Below, piece after piece: positions 57,413 to 64,000 of a stretch of 64,000 bases of DNA (the stretch's first letter is position 1; each line of letters opens with the position of its first letter). The DNA comes from Eumeta japonica (Eukaryota; Arthropoda; Insecta; Lepidoptera; Psychidae): assembly GCA_005406025.1 (NCBI GenBank), contig BGZK01002130.1, positions 1 through 64,000 on the forward strand, read 5' to 3'. Below the pieces are notes generated by a model. The model did not search any database. It was given only the letters and a program-made list of their open reading frames with translations, and had not been told where the DNA came from. A program made the translations under genes and the position numbers.

Positions 57413-57664
57413 GGGGGCGGTCCATAAATTACGTCATACGTTGGTGGAGTCAACGACAAGGAGCAGGTCAAAAGCTTTGTGACGTCAAATCCGAAATATG
57501 AAAACGAAAAAAGGTTTATGTTTTTTGATTTGTCCAAAATTTAAAATATTTCGAACAAAAAAAAAATTGTAAAAACTGCTGTTTTCATTTACGTGTGACC
57601 ACCTGCGACATGGTCGGAGGGGGGAGGAGGGTGTCAAAAACCTTATAATTTATGGATGGCCCCT
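57413..57664. mobile_element. Element C, small MITE with CCATAAATTA ends
   Basis: Left GGGGGCGGTCCATAAATTAC then GTCATACG. The inverted right end reads inward AGGGGCCATCCATAAATTAT. It is 252 bp with a G-rich right part (GGAGGGGGGAGGAGGG) and no coding frame. It resembles element B ends (CCATTAATTACGT). Confidence 0.75.
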
Positions 57665-58982
57665 AGTTTTGTTCGCCGGATGATGGAGCACTCAGCCATG
57701 GAATTTGAAGGTACCGGTTTCGAATATTGAAGGTACATGACCTCGATTCCCGCATCAGTCTATGCATTTAATGCACTGATACAATTCAATAAAATAATAA
57801 GTTTAGTACTACAGGCAAAATACCAGACACGCCGGTAGCTATGGTTGTCTGGCTTTTCCTGAGGATGTGGTGATTTGGCACGATTGGACGTTAAGATAAA
57901 TAAAGAATTAACACTTTTGTAAGTGTTCGACATCAGTCATTCTTCTAGAATCTATATTCAATACGTTGGATGATGATTCCTAGTGGAAGAACAGATTCGA
58001 GGGTTAGCAGCGGGGCCGTGTGTCGCAGGCAAGCGTCGTCTAGACAACAGAAGCAAAGGCGATGGGTGCTTCAGAGTGAGTTAAGCTGTTGGTGTTGGAC
58101 GCCGTAACCGTATTGTAGATCGCGGTAGGTAGCATCCCCTAAAGCTGTGTCGTGTCAGGGCTTAGAGAGTTCAAGGCCAAGGCTGAGAGAGTTTGTAATA
58201 AAGAGACCAGGTGAATAAAATATAACAGGACGTTAAACTATGAAATTTATGTCATCCATTGATTCTTAACATTGTGTCAGTATAATAATAGCTTTAATAA
58301 CCAAAATTAGAACGGTTTTTTATTGTGAAATTGGGATAATATTGTTTTTTGTCAATTGCTGTCGAAAAGTTTTTTCTTAAATCCTACCATGTAATCTAGA
58401 CAGGTCTTAAAACTTCATATTGCATTATGATAGTGCAACACGAAGTTTTGGGCTATCATTGCATTTGCACTATCAAATCTAATAATGATTATTGGTGCGT
58501 TTTAGTAAGATTTTTTTTTTCATTATAATGAAGTCATGTTTACAAAATGAAATTATGTAAAAAATTTATTGTTTCCTTATCTATCTTACGATTCTCGCGA
58601 CTTTATTAATACAATACTGTTCCAAATTAGTATTGGATTAAGTATTTATATGGGTATCTTTCATTCAGATAAAGGAGAGGGGCAGAGAATTTACTTGAAA
58701 AAAATACATGTCGACAGACAGGCAGGATGACAAAATAAGTTACAACTCCAGACTAATGTACAAACCAAAACAAAACTCAAAAGGCGGTCAAAGAAAGCTT
58801 GGAATTTTGATCGAATTGTTATTAGTTGATGTAATATTTTTCTTACAACATCCAAACTGTTATATTCCTTGAGACACTCAATAGTTTTTCCAAAGCAAAT
58901 GAAAAGATTTCAAAGAGTCGCAATATGTTTATTGTTATATTGTTACAAATACGACTGAGAGAGAAGTCGTCAATTTTCAAAA
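57665..58982. other. Unannotated DNA
   Basis: The part 57680-57910 has SINE-like features (ACCTCGATTCCCGCATC near 57740, short A-rich end) but no convincing promoter boxes. Nested partial hairpins occur at 58409-58475 around TGATAGTGCAA and TTGCACTATCA. No gene recognised. Confidence 0.4.
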
Positions 58983-59057
58983 TCGATTTCACCGCGTGAT
59001 ATCGCGTTCTCATAGGTCTGCACGCTATGAGAACGCGATATCGCGCAGTGAAATCGA
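58983..59057. repeat. 32-bp near-perfect hairpin
   Basis: Arms at 58983-59014 and 59026-59057 differ at two positions around an 11-base loop. The arms share GATATCGCGTTCTCATA and carry GC-rich sequence unlike the flanks. Confidence 0.9.
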
Positions 59058-59769
59058 CCTAGTTTCTAGTCCAATCTCCACTTCCATGTCGATAACGCTA
59101 ACGAATCTTGAATATTTTTTTTTATAAAAAAATGTGAGCCGTCACGGGACGCCTGGCAGATGTGAAACATCGAGTAATATGTAATATGCATTAAAGACAA
59201 AATTACGACAGGAACTAAATATAACATAATGGAATAATGGAAAAACGCCACACCGTACATATTACCATATTTTGATCATATATATATATATATATATATA
59301 CCATTGTATAGAGTGGCGACCCGTCGCCACGGCAAGCGTCTCCACGCCAACAATCCGGTTTAGCGTGCGCCTATAGATGTTTCATATCAATAGGTTTAAT
59401 ATTCCCCATTCAAAATAATTATATTATGAAACTTACAGCTCTTGAGTCAATCGCATCTGAGAGCGATCTCATCGAGCATAGCTTTAGAGGTGGCTTAAGT
59501 TCGTCTCTAACAGCGGTTGACGAGCCGATTCGTAACCAACGGCGACAGCTGCTTGTATCGCATCTATAATGCCATATTTAACAGAAACGATGGATTTGAT
59601 TGCTGTGACTTAGCGAGTTGGAAGAAAATTCACAAGATCCTATACGCTCTGCGTACATACAACAAGCACGCACGAATACATATAAATAGACATATTTAAA
59701 TATTAAGAGAATACATAAGTTAAAGTACAGGTGACACGTTACTCGTAAAAATTTAAAACGTCCCTATCG
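59058..59769. other. Unannotated DNA with an AT microsatellite
   Basis: A (TA)n tract lies at 59277-59300. The part 59310-59540 is GC-richer. No gene recognised; the plus frame 59517-59699 lacks known motifs. Confidence 0.5.
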
Positions 59770-60040
59770 CGAAATCTTGATTTATTTACGCGCCGGCCCG
59801 CCCTTGTGACCACATTTTCGCGTTGACCCCTCACCCTGGTCGAACGACCGAGAATTTATTAATTCACGTCGTTCGGTCGCCCGGCAAATGCGATTGGATT
59901 GATTGATTCCGAGTCCATTGCTGGACGGCTGCGAACGAATGCGCGGGGTCGCGGGGTTAAACGGGCCGGTTAATATACTAATGACAATAATGCGTCACGT
60001 GGTGCGCGAACGACACGACGATGGACGACATCGAGTGTGT
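59770..60040. other. GC-rich, complex block with homeodomain-type motifs
   Basis: Higher GC content, no simple repeats, and an 8-bp inverted pair CGAACGAC / GTCGTTCG at 59841 and 59868. TGATTGAT at 59900 matches the PBX/extradenticle-type site. It is a candidate cis-regulatory element only; the motif occurs often by chance. Confidence 0.3.
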
Positions 60041-60451
60041 GTATCTTTTAAAGAGTAAAATAAGTGCTTACTTTTAATCGGGGCACATTTCGATTATTTA
60101 TTTTGATTAATTAAGTTTTATTTATTGTATGAAATTAGATTTAATATTAATATATGTCCTTTTTTGTATAATTAGGTATTATAAATAAATAGCTAAATAA
60201 TAATAATAATCTTTTAAAAGGGGATAATTGAACCATCCATGTCTTATACGGTTCTAAGTTGATGGCAGGCTGTTTGTCTTTTTGTCCGTACGTTTGTAAG
60301 TCTTCGCCTGCGTTTAGCTGAGTGGCTGATGTTAGTATCGACTTGAAATTCAACACTTTTACAGAGCTCGTTCGGTTTTTCAGACTTTTTTTAAATCCAG
60401 TAAATAGTGGTTCGGTAGTTCGCATATTTTTTTTTCATATTTTCAACGTCC
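60041..60451. other. Unannotated DNA
   Basis: A minus-strand frame at 60147-60425 (92 codons) begins MRTTEPLFTGFKKSLKNRTS and is fairly protein-like over its first 70 residues. No family is recognised and I give it low weight. Confidence 0.3.
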
Positions 60452-60499
60452 GTCATATAAAACAAAGCAATATTATAATATTGCTTTGTTTTATATGAC
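60452..60499. repeat. 48-bp perfect palindrome
   Basis: Two 24-bp arms, exact reverse complements with no spacer. The arm begins GTCATATAAAACAAAGCAAT. Confidence 0.95.
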
Positions 60500-61384
60500 A
60501 GTATTATAATATTTATTTATTTATATTATAAAATAAAATAGCATTATCATATTATAATATTTCAACAATGTAATAGGATGATAGAATATTATTTTATAAA
60601 ATAAATTGCATAAAATGATCTCCGCTAAACACACGTAGCAGCCCGCCGTGTGACGTCACGACCGCTGCTTAGCAATACTTCGTCCGCCTGTATTTTTCGT
60701 CCCATAGTCTGAACACGAACTATTTCCGAGTGAAAAGTGGCACTACAAAAAAACAATAAAACGTGCTATAACAATGTTCGAAGACTTATCAATAAAAAGA
60801 CATAGAATTCAATATTTTTATTTAAATAAGTATAACCTCAAGTTTATTATGTTTTAGAGGGGTAAACAGACCACAGCTTTTTACTTTTTATACAATCCCT
60901 GTTCCCCCCTTTTTTTTTTTTTGCTTCATCGACATCATTCAATATTTTCATGCAGGATTATCGGTTTAGGATGTTCAAACTTTGAACTCTTGAGGCATTA
61001 TCAAAATAGTAGTAGTGTCCGAATTATTCATTACATTTTCTACCTAATATTCATGCCTCTTAAATTTGCTTTTACAATTATACATCTTAAGCTATCATTT
61101 GTACATGCGCGCAACGGAGAATATTAACCAGAATAATATAAGACTCGAAGTGTAATAAAGAAACAGCTGTTTCAAGGTCAAAAACTATTACTCTTCATCA
61201 AATGACAGTTGCAAATGACGCGAACTGGTTTCTGACTCTCGCTTTATTATCAATATATTTTTGTTACTTACATTGAATGTACGGAATAAAATCAGAAAAT
61301 ATCTGCTTGCTTTTTACAACATGCTATAATTGTGTACAGATTGATCGTCAGTATCGGTCAATTTTATTTATATCACAGTCGAGG
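60500..61384. other. Unannotated DNA
   Basis: GTGACGTCAC at about 60650 is a CRE-type palindrome in a small GC-richer patch. Nothing else recognised. Confidence 0.45.
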
Positions 61385-61625
61385 GACAAATAAATCACCG
61401 CTGCCCATGTACACTCGCAACCTCAGAGAAGTCACCATTGCTCACCCGGAGCATATGTAACGCTGGGAGGTCGGAGACCGGGATGATGGAGGGAGGAGAG
61501 GGAGTATGGGTCACCGGAACTCTCGTTCACTGGACGAAATGAAATAGCGTATGTTGCTACTTCATGTCCATATTCTATAAGAGTGTAGTATTTCAGTGGG
61601 CAGTATGGCTCAAACACAGTAGATA
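61385..61625 (+). repeat. Dispersed repeat R2 copy
   Basis: ATCACCGCTGCCCATGTACA, then GATGGAGGGAGGAGAGGGAG, TCACCGGAACTCTCGTTCAC, and CTATAAGAGTGTAGTATTTC. It is collinear with the 7.6 and 45.7 kb copies. The minus frame 61432-61617 is an artefact of it. Confidence 0.6.
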
Positions 61626-61678
61626 GATTTATTGAGATTGGTGAGTGTTTTTATAAAATTTAAGTGAGAAAACATTAA

Positions 61679-61790
61679 GCGCCCCATTCACAAACTACGT
61701 TTGGATTAGAGTTTAATAAAAAAACCACTTTGGCGGCGTTAGAAGGAGGGCGTGCTAAGGGATTTTTTTTTAAGCTAATAAAGCTATTGA
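61679..61790 (+). mobile_element. Possible element of the B/C/D/E type, one end only
   Basis: GCGCCCCATTCACAAACTAC then GTTTGG resembles the GGGGCCATTCAAGTATTACG end of element E. A G-rich GGAGGGCGTGCTAAGG follows. No inverted right end was found. Confidence 0.3.
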
Positions 61791-62745
61791 CTAATAAATA
61801 TTTCGCGTCGTTAAATAAAATTAATATTTCCATACATTTTATCTTCGGTGAGACGTCGATTTGGCTTTACTAGATTTCCGAGGGAAATTAAAATAAATTA
61901 GGTCTGTCAAATGAAATAACAGGAGCTGTCAAATTGACAAATATCCTTCGAACTTTCGGTAGTTAAGGGCAATCAGCTTTGACAAAGTTTTTTCTGATAT
62001 CTATACCTAATAGCCGGTCATTGTGAAGTTATTTAAGATTCATAAGATATATGAAGAAAATGATAAATGATAACCTTTATAAAGGTAAACATTGTAATTT
62101 GATATTGACGGGACACGCGATTTGTCCGGATAATACTATTTTATTCAATAAAACGCGATTGTAAGTTTCTCATGGCGCCATTAGTAAAATAATCTAATAG
62201 ATAAAATAGGTCAATCTACATCCAAAATTGTTCACAGTTTTTCGAAAAAAAAAAACTAAATAATTTTCCTGACAATGCCCATTAAATCGGTGACATTATG
62301 TTTTGTAGTTTTTAAAAATTAATATGTATCGATTTATTTAATACAATACGACATATTATTCGTTTATATGGTGGGGGCTGGCAGAGACCACACACTACAC
62401 ACTACAATATTTACATATTCAACATTCTCGCATCATTGACATTCGTCGATTGTTTCACGTAAGTTCGTCGCTTTCGGGTGTTTAAAATTTGACCTTTCTT
62501 TAAATGTGGTCCGAACGAGCTATTCTATTCTGGTAATTTATAATTCAATGAATTTGATAATGAAGGAAATATGTAAAATAATACAGAAATTATATAAAAT
62601 AAGAGTAAGCAATTGAAAATGTGCACCAAAATAGAACACAGGAAATACAAAACGGGAAGCAAGCAACTCAAAAATTTTCTTCTCATTAATTTAGTGTGTT
62701 TTGTATCATACGTGTGTATAGAAAATTTGATGTTTTATGAATACA
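61791..62745. other. Unannotated AT-rich DNA
   Basis: Nothing recognised. Confidence 0.45.
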
Positions 62746-63166
62746 GGTGGGTCATCCAAAACAGCCATAAATTACGTCACACGTCCTCCCTCCCAGTCCT
62801 TGATATAAGTGGTCACATATGTATGACCCCCCGGCCCGGGTGTGACGTCTCACATTTTGCGATTTCAAATTAAGAAACTATGAAACTGAAACAGCACTTC
62901 CAAAATTATCTATATAATTCTATTTATACGCCAATTTCATGAGGCCTACAATAAAAACGAAATATTTTGGAAAATTCACAAAACTGACAAGATTGGTTAC
63001 AGCGATAGGTTATCGTTACAGTTGAAGTTCAGAGTTATAATATTTAAGGTTTGTTCGTGTGACGTTCAGAAGCTTGTGACTCGTGCCCCCCTAGCCGCAC
63101 GATGTCACACTATATCGTTCTCCTCCTGCCTGCATGGCGTGTGACGCGTAATTTACGGGTGACCCC
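62746..63166. mobile_element. Element D, MITE with GTAAATTACG-type ends
   Basis: The left end has GGGTCATCC, a short extra segment, then GCCATAAATTACGTCACACG. The inverted right end reads inward GGGGTCACCCGTAAATTACG then CGTCACACG. It is about 420 bp. Subterminal CTCCTCCTGCC / GTCCTCCCTCCC pyrimidine-rich blocks lie near the ends. The plus frame 62613-62873 overlaps its left end and is not a gene. Confidence 0.65.
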
Positions 63167-63634
63167 AATTAAAAAATATTAAAATTGATGAAAAAAAAAA
63201 ATAAAATTATGAAATTTGTAACAGCCAGCACCCGACGAGCATGCACAAAGGAAAAATTATTTTTTATCCGTTTTCTCATTTTTTTTTTTGAAGGGAGCTG
63301 CTGTCGCCCTTCCGACCGTCCATCGCGATTTTGCCCCTGATCTTCAATGAGGCTTCTTGCCCTTAAACAGTTCCCCGTCGACGCATCACTGCCATGCTAA
63401 TAAAAGACAGTAGGTGCATTTCATGCAGTAATTGCTGATCGAAGGTCGATGATATTCTTATGAAATCATTGTACCTACTTTTTTTTTGCTGGCACGATTT
63501 CGAAGCTGATTTCTTTAGTTATCGAAAAATATGAAGGTAGTAGTAGAGAAAACTTTTTAGTGTGTATTGCAAGAGACTTATATATTTTTTTTCGAACTTT
63601 GCGCATATTTGTGTGTGAGCATTCATTTCAAATA
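63167..63634. other. Unannotated DNA
   Basis: Nothing recognised apart from T-runs. Confidence 0.4.
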
Positions 63635-63751
63635 GGGGCCATTCAAGTATTACGTAAGCAGAATTTGTATAATTTCTGATCCCTCCCACGATCTTGTCAG
63701 CAAAAGTAAGCAAAGCTCTTACGCCTCCCCCTATGCTTAAGTAAACATTGG
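63635..63751. mobile_element. Element E, very short MITE
   Basis: The left end GGGGCCATTCAAGTATTACG then TAAGCA. The inverted right side reads inward CCAATGTTTACTTAAGCATA. TA lies outside both ends (63633-63634 and after about 63751). It is about 117 bp. Confidence 0.5.
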
Positions 63752-64000
63752 TATATTTTTTTTTGGTTTTCATGAGCAGCAGTTATCAAGTCTAGAAATA
63801 TAGAATTCTGAGACTATAAAGGAATTTATAACACATTTAATATTTATTTACACAAACTATTACATAAATGTTGTATTCTTAACAAAAGAACGTAATTTAT
63901 TTAATTTCATTTATAAAAAATTTTCAGACAATTTTAACAGTGGCAAAACGGATCAACAGCAAAGCAAGATAGATGCATAAAGGGAAAATGCACAATTGCT
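63752..64000. other. Unannotated AT-rich DNA
   Basis: Nothing recognised. Confidence 0.4.

Overview
This 64 kb window looks like non-coding nuclear DNA from a moth or butterfly (Lepidoptera). It is AT-rich and packed with decayed interspersed repeats of lepidopteran type: Helitron ends with a Rep/helicase remnant, a tRNA-derived SINE ending in poly-A, 3' ends of one non-LTR retrotransposon family, mariner and pogo/Tigger relics, and repeats whose ends read like CGCGGGYGAAGCC...CTAGTA. A silkmoth-like genome is plausible, but the species is an inference from remembered repeat style, not a database match. No intact, recognisable host gene was found. The longest open frames (about 90-155 codons) show no family I know, so the window is best read as a gene desert or part of a very long intron.

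Layout. 1-9 kb: AT-rich DNA with repeat fragments, CA microsatellites and a 35-bp perfect-arm hairpin at 7.1 kb. 9-22 kb: two-ended repeat at 9.2 kb, three LINE 3' ends (9.9 kb, 14.7 kb reverse, 21.2 kb), first MITE-A copy (13.8 kb), hAT-like element (16.4 kb), Helitron remnant (18.4 kb), SINE (19.7 kb) and GC-richer unique blocks near 15.4 and 20.3 kb. 24.5 kb: a degenerate tandem repeat. 26-29 kb: a reverse-strand reverse-transcriptase relic, another LINE 3' end and a repeat R1 copy. 32-35 kb: the most structured part. A MITE-A copy is interrupted by a ~537-bp element B, and 1.2 kb downstream a second element B carries about 35 tandem copies of its own terminal sequence. 37-42 kb: compound AC/GC/AT microsatellite, mariner transposase pseudogene, and an open frame with an acceptor-like start on the minus strand (39.4-39.8 kb), the best candidate for a coding exon. 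43-53 kb: long hairpins, the third MITE-A copy, repeats R1 and R2, and a run of palindromes at 51.5-51.9 kb. 53-64 kb: a long R1 copy, a 1.07-kb pogo/Tigger-like element with TA flanks, GC-rich unique blocks at 57.0 and 59.9 kb, and four small elements whose ends carry versions of CCATAAATTACGTCA.

Two themes stand out. First, transposon ends are reused: element B was nested into MITE-A, and its end was amplified into a minisatellite. Second, there are about ten separate inverted repeats with 20-42-bp arms, several perfect, with loops of 0-14 bases and no shared sequence. This fits repeated local inverted duplication (for example replication template switching) rather than one MITE family. Coordinates of decayed repeats are approximate, and no search could be run.
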